Below are positions 17,015 through 25,965 of a DNA stretch of 64,000 bases, one piece after another. This DNA is from Pedobacter gandavensis (GTDB taxonomy: Bacteria; Bacteroidota; Bacteroidia; Sphingobacteriales; Sphingobacteriaceae), in NCBI RefSeq assembly GCF_014172405.1, contig NZ_WNXC01000010.1, positions 62,001-126,000 on the forward strand, in the 5' to 3' direction. The translations under genes and the position numbers were made by a program. The notes beneath the pieces were generated by a model, which searched no databases, was not told the origin of the DNA, and saw nothing but the letters and a program-made list of their open reading frames with translations. Positions within the stretch are counted from its first letter, which is position 1, and every line of letters starts with the position of its first letter.

Positions 17015-18874
17015 ATGGCAAAGATATCCATTAACCTCGCAACAGGTTCCTTACAGAAAGAAGAAATCATCGTCGGCATTGACCTTGGTACAACCAACAG
17101 TCTGGTGGCCTTTATCAACCCCGACAAAAACCCGATGGTCATTAATGACACCGGAAAAGGTGTATTGGTACCATCAATCGTGCATTTTAATGCAAATGGC
17201 GATGCAGTTGTAGGAAATGAAGCCAAAGAATTTTTAATCAGCGATCCCTCAAACACCATATTTTCGGTTAAAAGACTATTAGGTAGATCATATAAAGATG
17301 TTGCCGCTCATCAGGATACTTTCTCTTATAAAATCATAGATGACGAAAATGATGCTTTGGTAAAGATCAAAGCTGGTGATAAATTCTACACACCAATAGA
17401 GCTTTCTGCAGAGATCCTGAAAGAACTAAAAGCAAGAGCTGAACATGCCTTAAAAACACCGGTAAACCGCGCGGTAATTACCGTTCCAGCTTACTTTAAT
17501 GATAGTCAAAGACAAGCAACCCGTGATGCGGGTAGATTGGCAGGTCTGGACGTGTTGAGGATTGTGAACGAACCTACCGCAGCCAGTCTGGCTTATGGTA
17601 TCGGTTTAGATCCTACTCAACAAAAAACCATTGCCGTATATGATCTTGGTGGGGGAACGTTTGACGTTTCCATCTTATCGATTCAAAACGGAATCTTCGA
17701 GGTATTGGCAACCAACGGGAATACCTTTTTAGGAGGTGATGATTTTGACCGTGCCATTGTTCACCATTGGATAGAAAAAAACAAACTTGATTCCGCTGCT
17801 TTATCAGCAGATCAAGGCTTGATGCAATCTTTAAGACTAAAAGCAGAAGAAGCTAAAAAAGCCTTAAGTACTCAGAATCTTTTCAATGAAAAGATCGGAG
17901 AAATCTGGTGTACTTTAGATAAACAAACCTTTGAAGAATTGATTTCTTCTAAAGTTGCAGAGACTTTAGATGCTTGTAAACAAGCCCTGAGCGATGCGAA
18001 TCTGACGGTAAAAGAAATTGACGAAGTGGTACTGGTTGGTGGTTCTACACGTACGCCTTATGTCAAGGCAAAAGTGGCTGAGTTCTTCAACTCTACCCCA
18101 CATGACCAGATTAATCCGGACGAAGTAGTTGCATTGGGCGCTGCAATTCAAGCAGACATCCTTGCAGGAAACCGCTCAGACATCCTTTTACTAGATGTAA
18201 CACCCTTGTCTCTTGGTATTGAAACCATGGGCGGACTGATGGACGTGATTATCCCTAGAAACGCAAAAGTACCTACTAAAGCAGGCAGACAATACACGAC
18301 TTCTATTGACGGACAGGTAAACATGAAAATTTCTGTTTTTCAGGGAGAACGTGACCTGGTAAAAGAAAACAGGAAACTGGCCGAGTTTGACTTGAGAGGA
18401 ATCCCAGCCATGCCAGCAGGATTACCAAAAGTAGACATCAACTTTATGTTGAATGCCGATGGAATTCTAACTGTTCAAGCCATAGAACTTCGTTCTGGTG
18501 TAAAACAGGAAATCGACATTACCCCTAGTTATGGTCTTACTGATGATACTGTAGAAAAAATGCTGATTGATAGCATTACCCATGCAAAAAGTGATGTAGA
18601 GCAACGCATGTTGATTGAAGCGAGAAGTGAAGGCGAGCAATTGGTTTATACTGCAGAACGTTTCCTTGAAAAACATGGAAACTTCTTAACCACACAAGAA
18701 ATTACAGACACCAAAACTTATATTGAATCGCTGAAAAGCGCATTGGCTACCGCTGAAAAAGATACCATTTTGAAAAAAGCGGATGAGCTCAATGAATTTA
18801 CCCGACCATTTGCCGAAAGGGTGATGGACATGGCCGTTTCTTCTGCCATGAAAGGAAAAAGCATCGAAGAATAA
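17015..18874 (+). CDS. hscA: Hsp70-type chaperone, HscA-like
   Basis: 619 residues. N-terminal ATPase domain with G-I-D-L-G-T-T-N-S-L-V (about residues 21-31) and the D-L-G-G-G-T-F-D-V-S phosphate-binding segment near 211, then substrate-binding and lid domains. It resembles HscA, the Hsp70 that with HscB moves Fe-S clusters from IscU, more than DnaK: the length, the extended N-terminus and the S-V-K-R-L-L-G-R-S segment all fit. IscX and Fdx lie at the left edge 17 kb away, so Isc genes are dispersed. No HscB or IscU is in the window. Confidence 0.85.
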   Translation: MAKISINLATGSLQKEEIIVGIDLGTTNSLVAFINPDKNPMVINDTGKGVLVPSIVHFNANGDAVVGNEAKEFLISDPSNTIFSVKRLLGRSYKDVAAHQDTFSYKIIDDENDALVKIKAGDKFYTPIELSAEILKELKARAEHALKTPVNRAVITVPAYFNDSQRQATRDAGRLAGLDVLRIVNEPTAASLAYGIGLDPTQQKTIAVYDLGGGTFDVSILSIQNGIFEVLATNGNTFLGGDDFDRAIVHHWIEKNKLDSAALSADQGLMQSLRLKAEEAKKALSTQNLFNEKIGEIWCTLDKQTFEELISSKVAETLDACKQALSDANLTVKEIDEVVLVGGSTRTPYVKAKVAEFFNSTPHDQINPDEVVALGAAIQADILAGNRSDILLLDVTPLSLGIETMGGLMDVIIPRNAKVPTKAGRQYTTSIDGQVNMKISVFQGERDLVKENRKLAEFDLRGIPAMPAGLPKVDINFMLNADGILTVQAIELRSGVKQEIDITPSYGLTDDTVEKMLIDSITHAKSDVEQRMLIEARSEGEQLVYTAERFLEKHGNFLTTQEITDTKTYIESLKSALATAEKDTILKKADELNEFTRPFAERVMDMAVSSAMKGKSIEE

Positions 18875-18909
18875 CCACATAATCGGTTATTATACAGAAC
18901 TTGACAGGG

Positions 18910-19869
18910 ATGAATCGTGTATTTATCCCTGTTTTGCTTTTCAGCCTGTTGATATTGTGTTCCTCCTGGGGATTTTATGCGCATCAACGCATCAATTACC
19001 TGGCTGTTTTTACGCTCCATAACGGCCTCAATACTTTTTACAAGGCAAACATCAATTACCTCAGTGAACATGCAGTAGACGCAGACAAACGCCGTTATGC
19101 CGACACAGCAGAAGCCCCCAGACATTACCTCGATGTAGAGTGTTATGAAACCAATATCGACAGCATCCCCAGAAAGTGGAATGATGCGCTTAAAAAGTAT
19201 GGTGCTAAAAAACTACAGACCAATGGGACCTTACCCTGGCAAATTCAGAAATCTTATTTTAAACTCGTCCGGGCCTTTACAGAACAGGATTCCCTGAAAA
19301 TACTGATTTATTCTGCCTACCTCGGACACTACATTTCCGATGCGCATGTCCCGCTCCACACCACGCAAAACCACAACGGCCAACTGACCAACCAGCATGG
19401 CATCCATGCTTTTTGGGAAAGTCGCTTACCGGAATTGTTTGCATCCCGGTATAATTTCCAGGTTGGGAAGGCCATTTATATGGAGGATCCTTTGAAAGCA
19501 GCCTGGAAGATGGTTAGTAATAGTCACCGGTTATTAGACAGCGTACTGGCTATGGAAATGAAAGTAAGTTTAAGTACACCAGGAAGGAAGAAATACAGCT
19601 TTTCAAAGCGACAGCAATTGTTGATCCGGCAGTATTCCCTACTTTATTCAACGGCCTATCATCTGGAAATGAACCAAATGGTGGAGCGACAAATGCGGGC
19701 AGCCATCCATGCCACCGGGAGTTTCTGGTATTCTGCCTGGATTGACGCCGGACAACCGACCTTAAAAAATATGCCTAAAAAAAACGCAGCTTCAAGTCTG
19801 GTTAAAGAGCTTGAAGCTGCGCCACTGCCCAAAGATCAAGGGCTTATTATTGGTAGAGAACCGAATTAA
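18910..19869 (+). CDS. Zinc-dependent phospholipase C / S1-P1 nuclease-like protein
   Basis: About 319 residues. I chose ATG at 18910; the upstream extension would start at TTG. An N-terminal signal sequence ends near residue 21, and the mature protein begins with W-G-F-Y-A-H-Q-R, as in zinc phospholipase C/S1-P1 proteins whose N-terminal Trp and His bind zinc. H-Y-I-S-D-A-H-V-P-L-H and the later H-A-F-W-E segment supply further candidate ligands. Phosphodiesterase activity on phospholipids or nucleic acids is inferred. Its stop overlaps the convergent DedA stop by two bases, and its 3' end contains a hairpin that fits a DedA terminator. Confidence 0.83.
   Translation: MNRVFIPVLLFSLLILCSSWGFYAHQRINYLAVFTLHNGLNTFYKANINYLSEHAVDADKRRYADTAEAPRHYLDVECYETNIDSIPRKWNDALKKYGAKKLQTNGTLPWQIQKSYFKLVRAFTEQDSLKILIYSAYLGHYISDAHVPLHTTQNHNGQLTNQHGIHAFWESRLPELFASRYNFQVGKAIYMEDPLKAAWKMVSNSHRLLDSVLAMEMKVSLSTPGRKKYSFSKRQQLLIRQYSLLYSTAYHLEMNQMVERQMRAAIHATGSFWYSAWIDAGQPTLKNMPKKNAASSLVKELEAAPLPKDQGLIIGREPN
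19777..19821 (-). terminator. Intrinsic terminator for the DedA gene, inside the convergent coding region
   Basis: Perfect 12-bp arms CGCAGCTTCAAG (19785-19796) and CTTGAAGCTGCG (19810-19821), loop 13 bases. On the minus strand it is followed by eight T residues (19777-19784 reads A8 on plus). It lies 45-89 bases past the DedA stop and inside codons of the phospholipase gene. No T-run follows on the plus strand, so it acts in one direction. Confidence 0.8.
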
Positions 19870-20525
19870 TCCTTCAAAATATCTTTAGGTTTGATTCTGC
19901 TTTTAATCGCAGCATAAATTACCGGACCAAAGGTTACGACAGCAATTGTAATGATCACAATTGAAAAGTTATCTCTGATGATTGGAATTTGTCCAAGCAA
20001 GAAGCCAGCAAATAATAAACTGAAAATCCAGCCAATACCACCCACTACATTATAATAGGTAAATCTGCCGAAAGGCATTTTTGCTACCCCTGCAACGAAT
20101 GGTGCGATGGTTCTGAAAATTGGCAGGAAACGGCTAAAAATGATCGCTTTACCACCGTGTTTCTCAAAAAACTCATGAGATTTATTGTAGTATTCCAGTT
20201 TAAGGATTTTATTTCCTTCTTTAAATACTTTAATGCCAAAAAAGCTACCCAATCGGTAATTCAAACTATTACCTGCAATTGCGGCGATAGTGAGGAGTAA
20301 GAACATGATCCAAATGTCAAGGCCGGTTCCGCCTTTTGCGATCAATGCACCAACGGCAAACAGCATCGAGTCACCTGGTAAAAATGGCGTCACGACAAAT
20401 CCGGTTTCCGCGAAAATGATCAAGAATAAAATAAGATAAGTCCATGTTTTATAATCGCTTACCAACTGCACTAAAGCTTTATCGGTATGCAATATAAAAT
20501 CTACTAGTTGTGATAAAAGTTCCAA
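19866..20525 (-). CDS. DedA-family membrane protein, TTG start
   Basis: 219 residues with several membrane segments. The E-T-G-F-V-V-T-P-F-L-P-G-D segment (about residues 41-53) and F-x-R-F-L-P-x-x-R (about 131-139) are DedA hallmarks. DedA proteins are linked to phospholipid flipping and membrane homeostasis; the exact substrate here is unknown. The start codon is TTG at 20523-20525; no in-frame ATG is upstream. A TAATTTTG box lies 17 bases before it. Confidence 0.87.
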   Translation of the reverse strand: MELLSQLVDFILHTDKALVQLVSDYKTWTYLILFLIIFAETGFVVTPFLPGDSMLFAVGALIAKGGTGLDIWIMFLLLTIAAIAGNSLNYRLGSFFGIKVFKEGNKILKLEYYNKSHEFFEKHGGKAIIFSRFLPIFRTIAPFVAGVAKMPFGRFTYYNVVGGIGWIFSLLFAGFLLGQIPIIRDNFSIVIITIAVVTFGPVIYAAIKSRIKPKDILKD

Positions 20526-20542
20526 ATCGTATAGTTTAAGCC

Positions 20543-20550
20543 CAAAATTA
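20543..20550 (-). promoter_or_regulatory. -7 box upstream of the DedA gene
   Basis: Minus-strand TAATTTTG, 17 bases before the TTG start. Confidence 0.45.
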
Positions 20551-20655
20551 AGAATAACATGTTAATAAACCTGCTATTTTCAATTTTAGTAGTCAATAAT
20601 TAGTTAGCTGTGACAGAATAAATTCCGTGGTTCTTTTGGGAATTTGACAAAAAGA

Positions 20656-20678
20656 AGGCCTGATAAAATACCAGGCCT
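20656..20678 (-). terminator. Terminator after dnaN
   Basis: Arms AGGCCTG (20656-20662) and CAGGCCT (20672-20678); in the minus direction a TTCTTTTT tract follows. It lies about 22 bases past the dnaN stop. Confidence 0.7.
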
Positions 20679-20700
20679 CTCATTATACTTTAAGATAATT

Positions 20701-21825
20701 CTAGTTGTAGTTGTTCAGCATTACTGGCATCACCAACATCAGAACATCTTCATTCTCGTCATTTGTGTGTGGGATCAATAATCCAGCACGGTTTGGTGTA
20801 GAAAGTTCTAATGTCACTTCTTCACCGCTCAGGTTGCTCAGCATCTCGATTAGGAAACGGGCATTGAAACCAATTTCTAAATCTTCACCTTCATACTGGC
20901 AGCTCAAACGCTCATGCGCTTCATTGGCGAAATCTAAATCTTCAGAAGAGATATTCAACTCAGAACCATTGATTTTTAAACGTACCTGGTGTGTAGTTTT
21001 GTTGGCAAAAATTACCACCCTACGTAAGGTATTCAAAAACAAAGCACGGTCAATAATCAGTTTATTAGGGTTATTCGCAGGAATTACCGCTTCATAATCT
21101 GGGTAACGCTCATCGATCAGGCGACAAACCAAATTGATGTTTTCAAATTTAAAGAAAGCGCTGGTTGCGTTATAATCCACAGACACATTCACATCTGTTG
21201 AAGGAAGTGCTGCTTTTAATAAAGTCAATGCTTTTTTAGGAAGGATGAACGAAGATGCTTTTTCACCTTTGCTGTCCATTCTTCTATATCTTACCAATTT
21301 ATGAGCATCAGTAGCTACGAAAGTGATGTGTTGCTCAGATAATTGGCAATAAACCCCTGTCATTGCCGGACGCAACTCATCGCTGCTCACTGCAAAAATG
21401 GTTTTGGTAATTGCTTCAGTCAATACGGAAGCAGGGAGGTTTACCGATGAAGCATTTTCTACTACCGGAATTTTAGGGAAATCGTCCCCATTTTCTCCGC
21501 TTAGTTTATATTTACCGTCGCCTGCGCTGATTTCAATAGAGAACGTGTTGTCATCAATATTGAAAGAGATCGGCTGATCTGGTAATGTTTTTAAAGTGTC
21601 TAAAAGTATTTTTGCTGGCACAGCTACTTTTCCGCCTTCCTTAGACTCAACCGGTAAAGAGGTGGTCATGCTGGTTTGTAAATCAGTAGCAGAGATGGTT
21701 AAACTTCCATCTTTAATTTCAAAAAGGAAATTCTCCAATATCGGCAATACAGTACTGCTGCTTGAGGCACCGTTTACTGTTTGCAAATGTTTTAATAACG
21801 TTGATGTGGATACAATAAATCTCAT
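20701..21825 (-). CDS. dnaN: DNA polymerase III beta subunit (sliding clamp)
   Basis: A 374-residue three-domain sliding clamp that tethers DNA polymerase III to DNA. The start MRFIVSTSTLLKHLQTVNGA and the C-terminal M-P-V-M-L-N-N-Y region (clamp-loader binding surface) are typical. It follows gldG by 34 bases on the same strand but has a TATTTTTG box of its own and a terminator after it. No dnaA is adjacent, so this does not look like a classical oriC block. Confidence 0.95.
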   Translation of the reverse strand: MRFIVSTSTLLKHLQTVNGASSSSTVLPILENFLFEIKDGSLTISATDLQTSMTTSLPVESKEGGKVAVPAKILLDTLKTLPDQPISFNIDDNTFSIEISAGDGKYKLSGENGDDFPKIPVVENASSVNLPASVLTEAITKTIFAVSSDELRPAMTGVYCQLSEQHITFVATDAHKLVRYRRMDSKGEKASSFILPKKALTLLKAALPSTDVNVSVDYNATSAFFKFENINLVCRLIDERYPDYEAVIPANNPNKLIIDRALFLNTLRRVVIFANKTTHQVRLKINGSELNISSEDLDFANEAHERLSCQYEGEDLEIGFNARFLIEMLSNLSGEEVTLELSTPNRAGLLIPHTNDENEDVLMLVMPVMLNNYN

Positions 21826-21845
21826 AGTATGATCTTGTCAGTTCT

Positions 21846-21853
21846 CAAAAATA
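21846..21853 (-). promoter_or_regulatory. -7 box upstream of dnaN
   Basis: Minus-strand TATTTTTG, 20 bases before the dnaN ATG, between the dnaN start and the gldG stop. Confidence 0.45.
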
Positions 21854-21859
21854 TAAAAA

Positions 21860-23536
21860 TTACCTCGCATACTTATGCTTGCGGTAATAATGTTGAAAAA
21901 TTGCGAACGATATTAACAATAATAAGGGCAAGACCATATTGATCAATTGCCATTGTAGTTTTTCTGTGCGCAGCTTAGCCTTATCCAACAGTCTGATCTT
22001 AACCTCTTTATTCCTCAAAGCGATTAAATGATTGTCATTTGACAGGTAATCTGCGATATTTAAGAGCAAAGCTTTATTTCCATAATTTTTTTGTGTGTAT
22101 CTGTCAAAGCCCAATGGAAATGCCGAACCGTCCTTACTGCTGATTTGATTTTTGAAGACATCTCCGTCCCCGATCACGATCATTTTTGTCGGTATGCTAA
22201 CAGCCGGTAGCGAATAGCTTCCAGTGATCCCTGCCGGGACAGAGCGGTTCAAAAATACCGAAGGAAAAGTTCCTTCAATCAACACGCCCAAAGCCTGAGG
22301 TACGCTTGCATAAGCGCGAGGATCGGGTTGTTCTGCTACCATTTGTAGCGACAATAATTTAGGGGCGTTGAAAATTTTATTAAATGGAGAAGAGTGCAGA
22401 ATAACCGTTTTCTTCAAACCTTTTACGGCGATCGTATCTACAGTACTTACAAACTCTCCCCTGACCACATCAATATTTTTAACGAGATTGTGTGAAGTAT
22501 CGGGCTGCATTAAAGGATAATAAACCCATGGTGCCATTTCTATTTGTCCATTTCCGCCCATGCTTAATGGAATTTCCGCACAATTGGCATCGGCAATCAG
22601 GTTGTAATTTATCCTTGCTCCGTACATGAATAACATGTCGTCCAGGTTTAGCTTTTTATTGAAAGCCAGTTGTTCTCCGGAACCCTTTAAACTATCCAGA
22701 TCGGCACTTACCTGATCAATTGCCCAGACTACCCTGCCACCTTTCATCACAAAGTAATTAATCTTATATTTTTCAGCCTCTGTAAATTCTTGTTGGGGCT
22801 TGGCAATGATCAAGGTTTTCAATTTATCCAATCCCGCAGCATCGATGGTATTCAGGTTTACCCTTCCCACTTCATAGCTATCAGACAAACTGGTAATCGC
22901 ATCATTTAACATCAGATCAGAAAGTTCTCCATTGCCTTCCGTAAAACCAATCCTTGGGTGATCCGCAGAAAGCACTTGTTGAATTGCGGAAGTAAACAGG
23001 TATTCCAGATTCTGAATCGAGTTATTGATGTTCTCTTCATAACCACCAGTAGCGCCCAGATTCTGTAATAACTTGACCGGTAATTGTCTATCGGAGCTTT
23101 CGAGCATGGCCATAGGAAAGACCATTTTCTGAGCAAATCCAGCATCATTTTTAATGTTGATGGTGGTTGGTTCAATTCCTGCCTCGTATAAATGATTGAT
23201 TACGGTATCCTGATCTGCAATGGAAAGTCCGGAAATCGGGTCTTTAAAAATCACTTTAATTTCCTGTCCGGATTCCGCTTTATAATCTGCAAGCAAGTCT
23301 TTTGTGGCATTTCTTAACCTTTTAAAAGGAGCAGGCAGATCCCCATCTAAAAATACCGTAATGGTGATGGGCTGTTTAATACCTTTGAGGATCTCCTTTG
23401 ATTTTGCGCTTAGGGTATATCGTTTTTCTTTGGTAAAATCAATTCTGGTATAAAAATACTGAGCAAGAATGTTGACTAAAACCAACCCAATAATGAAAAC
23501 AGCGATATTCCGTATTTTATGTTGCTTAATTACCAT
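21860..23536 (-). CDS. gldG: Gliding-associated ABC transporter auxiliary protein GldG
   Basis: 558 residues: one N-terminal membrane segment (about 10-27), a large extracytoplasmic ABC_transp_aux-type domain, and a C-terminal membrane segment (about 530-548) followed by a basic tail. This is the GldG layout; GldG works with permease GldF and ATPase GldA and is required for gliding in Flavobacterium. Starts inside the last codons of gldF (7-base overlap), so translation is coupled. Confidence 0.9.
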   Translation of the reverse strand: MVIKQHKIRNIAVFIIGLVLVNILAQYFYTRIDFTKEKRYTLSAKSKEILKGIKQPITITVFLDGDLPAPFKRLRNATKDLLADYKAESGQEIKVIFKDPISGLSIADQDTVINHLYEAGIEPTTINIKNDAGFAQKMVFPMAMLESSDRQLPVKLLQNLGATGGYEENINNSIQNLEYLFTSAIQQVLSADHPRIGFTEGNGELSDLMLNDAITSLSDSYEVGRVNLNTIDAAGLDKLKTLIIAKPQQEFTEAEKYKINYFVMKGGRVVWAIDQVSADLDSLKGSGEQLAFNKKLNLDDMLFMYGARINYNLIADANCAEIPLSMGGNGQIEMAPWVYYPLMQPDTSHNLVKNIDVVRGEFVSTVDTIAVKGLKKTVILHSSPFNKIFNAPKLLSLQMVAEQPDPRAYASVPQALGVLIEGTFPSVFLNRSVPAGITGSYSLPAVSIPTKMIVIGDGDVFKNQISSKDGSAFPLGFDRYTQKNYGNKALLLNIADYLSNDNHLIALRNKEVKIRLLDKAKLRTEKLQWQLINMVLPLLLLISFAIFQHYYRKHKYAR

Positions 23537-24258
23537 TTTCTACCCCCGATCACCAGTTTAGTTAGCCCTAGAAAGGCAGCAATAAAAGTCAGGAAATAAA
23601 CAAGGTCACGAGTATCCAATACCCCTCTGCTCAAGGATTGATAATGTTCGTTGACGCTTAGATTGAGTAATATATTTTCGATCGAACGAAAGCTGAAGAT
23701 CTGACTCATTGCCTCGAATCCGCTATAAGCGAAGAAACAAAGGAATACAGACAACGCAAAAGCCACCACCTGATTTTTGGTCAGCGAAGAGGCAAAAATG
23801 CCAATAGAGACAAAAGCTGCGCCTAATAACATTAAACCTATATAAGAGCCAATAATAGCTCCTGTATCAATATTCCCTGTTGGCAAGGCCAATGCGGAGA
23901 TTGAATAAGAATAGATTAGCGTAGGTATCAATGCAAAAACAACCAGCACAAAACAGGCGAGGTATTTAGCAAAAATAATCTGCCAATCACTCAGTGGTCG
24001 CGTAGCTAGTAAAATATAAGTACCTTCCCTCCTTTCTTCTGCAAAGGAACGCATGGTTATCGCGGGTATAAGAAAAAGGAACAAAAAAGGCGCAAGTCCG
24101 AAGAACCCGCTGAGCTCTGCATACCCATAATCCAGGATCGAAGTATCTGGAAAAAACCATAATAATAAGCCGGAAGCCAGCAAAAATACACCGATGGTGA
24201 TATAGGCCATCAATGAATTCAATAAACTAAATAACTCTCTTTTAAATACCGCGTACAT
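23530..24258 (-). CDS. gldF: Gliding-associated ABC permease GldF
   Basis: 242 residues with six membrane segments of the ABC-2 type. The sequence R-S-F-A-E-E-R-R-E-G-T-Y-I-L-L near residue 70-84 is the cytoplasmic loop typical of this family. Partner of GldG (7-base overlap) and GldA (gene at 25257-25964, separated by a barrel-protein gene and a structured gap). Confidence 0.9.
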   Translation of the reverse strand: MYAVFKRELFSLLNSLMAYITIGVFLLASGLLLWFFPDTSILDYGYAELSGFFGLAPFLFLFLIPAITMRSFAEERREGTYILLATRPLSDWQIIFAKYLACFVLVVFALIPTLIYSYSISALALPTGNIDTGAIIGSYIGLMLLGAAFVSIGIFASSLTKNQVVAFALSVFLCFFAYSGFEAMSQIFSFRSIENILLNLSVNEHYQSLSRGVLDTRDLVYFLTFIAAFLGLTKLVIGGRKW

Positions 24259-24333
24259 TCATTTGGATTAACGATGCCGAAGTTAGAAAATTTAAAGATA
24301 ACCCATGTTATTTTTCTAATGGTAGCTTAGTAT

Positions 24334-24500
24334 GGAGTTCGGGCTGATGTCCAGATGTCTCGCAATTGTGTTCCGCATTGATCCATACTTACATCGGCTT
24401 TACCGGGTTCTTAATAGGGCTTTTGGTCCTATCAGGGACCTATCAACGCCCTAGATCAGCCCTATTGATACCGAAGAAGATGTAACCTCAACCCGAACAC
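24334..24500. repeat. Nested imperfect inverted repeat in the gldF upstream gap
   Basis: The 376-base gap 24259-24634 has no convincing gene. Inside it, three nested complementary pairs are visible: outer GGAGTTCGGGCTGA vs TCAACCCGAACACC, middle TTACATC vs GATGTAA, inner AATAGGGCT vs AGCCCTATT, with GGTCC/GGACC at the tip. The left arm carries an extra insert of about 37 bases. It could be a palindromic mobile repeat or a folded RNA; I cannot say which. Confidence 0.5.
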
Positions 24501-24566
24501 CTATCTAATTCATCTTAAACGCTGAACATATTTCATTTGAGCAGAAACATATAGGTATAAAAAAAC

Positions 24567-24600
24567 AGCAAAGCCTTCCAATAAATTGGAAGGCTTTGCT
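24567..24600 (-). terminator. Terminator after the barrel-protein gene
   Basis: Perfect 15-bp arms AGCAAAGCCTTCCAA (24567-24581) and TTGGAAGGCTTTGCT (24586-24600) around a 4-base loop. On the minus strand a T-run follows (A-run at 24560-24565). Confidence 0.85.
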
Positions 24601-24634
24601 TTGCTTATGTTAGCAGGGAATAAAATTTTAAAAA

Positions 24635-25165
24635 TTACAAACCGAAGTTAAATGCAGCTCTGATACCAAAGAAAGAAGCGGTACCATTGTTAGACCATCC
24701 CTCATAACGTCCACCTAAATCAACAGATGCTTTATCCGATACTGGGAATTCAACACCTATACCTGGAGAATACACGAATGCAGTTCCGCTATTATTGCTA
24801 CCTGTTGCAAATGAAGCACCTAGCTCACCGTTTACATAAAAATTCTCGGCAAGGAAATATCTGGCACCCGCTTTAACAGGAATAAATCCAGAATTCACTT
24901 TTCCAACAAAAGGTAAATCTTTAGATTGAAAATTAATATAACCAGCACTTCCTGTTAAATTCAAATTTGGGGCAACTGGATGCTGATAATTTAATGATCC
25001 ACCATAACCGAAGTTCTGGAAGTCACCAAAATTTCCAACTGGAAATGCAAATTCTGCACCTATACCTAACTTAGGGCCATTCATAGCAGGATCTTTCTTT
25101 TGAGCATTCACGTTTGAGAATGCAAAAATACCTGCGATCGCTGTTAGTAAAAATACTTTTTTCAT
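24635..25165 (-). CDS. Outer-membrane beta-barrel protein
   Basis: About 176 residues from ATG at 25163-25165 (MKKVFLLTAIAGIF). Signal peptide ends near VNAQ (residue 21). The mature part is alternating strands rich in Gly, Asn and aromatic residues and ends in a terminal aromatic/Leu pattern (AAFNFGL), as expected for a small outer-membrane barrel. No specific family beyond PorT/OmpW-like barrels. It separates gldA from gldF-gldG. Confidence 0.75.
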   Translation of the reverse strand: MKKVFLLTAIAGIFAFSNVNAQKKDPAMNGPKLGIGAEFAFPVGNFGDFQNFGYGGSLNYQHPVAPNLNLTGSAGYINFQSKDLPFVGKVNSGFIPVKAGARYFLAENFYVNGELGASFATGSNNSGTAFVYSPGIGVEFPVSDKASVDLGGRYEGWSNNGTASFFGIRAAFNFGL

Positions 25166-25256
25166 GTGTTTAAGTTTAATTCTTATTTGTGATATAAAAT
25201 CAACAGATAAATACAAAAACTTGGCCAATGGCTATAAACACTTAAAAAAAACTAAA

Positions 25257-25964
25257 TCATGATGTCAATTTTCTAAAAATATCCTCTAAAGAAGTCAGTT
25301 GGTGTTCTTTTTTGAGTTCAATAATAGGCGAATTTGCTACAATACGGCCTTTATCGATGATAATCACTTCCTCACAAAGCGCTTCAACTTCCTGCATAAT
25401 GTGCGTAGAAATGATCACGGTCTTGTTTTTACCCAATTGTTTGATCAGCTCTCTAATTTCGACCAACTGGTTTGGGTCTAGTCCAGAAGTAGGTTCGTCT
25501 AAAATCAGGACCTTCGGATCATGAATGATTGCTTGTGCTAGACCTACCCTTTGTTTATACCCCTTGGAGAGCATGGCAATCTTCTTATGTTGTTCCGCCG
25601 CCAGACCGACCTTTTCAATGGTATCCTTTACCCGCTGTTTTGCATCTTTCAGTTGATAAGTATTGGCCACAAACAATAAAAACTCCTGCACATACATATC
25701 GGTATATAGCGGTGTATTTTCTGGCAGATAGCCCATCACCTTTCTGAGTTCGATCGACTGTGTCTCTACATCAAAGCCACATATACTGGCAGTACCTGAA
25801 CTTGGTTTCAGATAGCTCGTCAACATCCGCATCGTGGTTGATTTTCCTGCTCCGTTAGGGCCAAGAAAACCTAAAATCCTGCCTGGTTTAGCTTCAAAAC
25901 TAATTCCATCTACTGCCTTTTGTTTGTAGAAGTGCTTGCTGAGTGAATTTACGTGGATGCTCAA
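25257..25964 (-). CDS. gldA: Gliding-associated ABC ATPase GldA, TTG start
   Basis: 235 residues. Walker A G-P-N-G-A-G-K-S-T (about residues 35-43), signature L-S-K-G-Y-K-Q-R-V-G near 132 and Walker B V-L-I-L-D-E-P-T near 153. The start codon is TTG at 25962-25964, just one base after the stop of the glycerophosphodiesterase gene. GldA energises the GldF-GldG transporter; all three are present in this window. A general ABC-2 ATPase is the alternative, but proximity to gldFG favours GldA. Confidence 0.87.
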   Translation of the reverse strand: MSIHVNSLSKHFYKQKAVDGISFEAKPGRILGFLGPNGAGKSTTMRMLTSYLKPSSGTASICGFDVETQSIELRKVMGYLPENTPLYTDMYVQEFLLFVANTYQLKDAKQRVKDTIEKVGLAAEQHKKIAMLSKGYKQRVGLAQAIIHDPKVLILDEPTSGLDPNQLVEIRELIKQLGKNKTVIISTHIMQEVEALCEEVIIIDKGRIVANSPIIELKKEHQLTSLEDIFRKLTS

Positions 25965-25965
25965 T

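Noticed and set aside
20701..21825. Replication origin near dnaN
   Set aside because: No dnaA gene or cluster of DnaA-box-like repeats was seen nearby; dnaN is flanked by gldG and a DedA gene.
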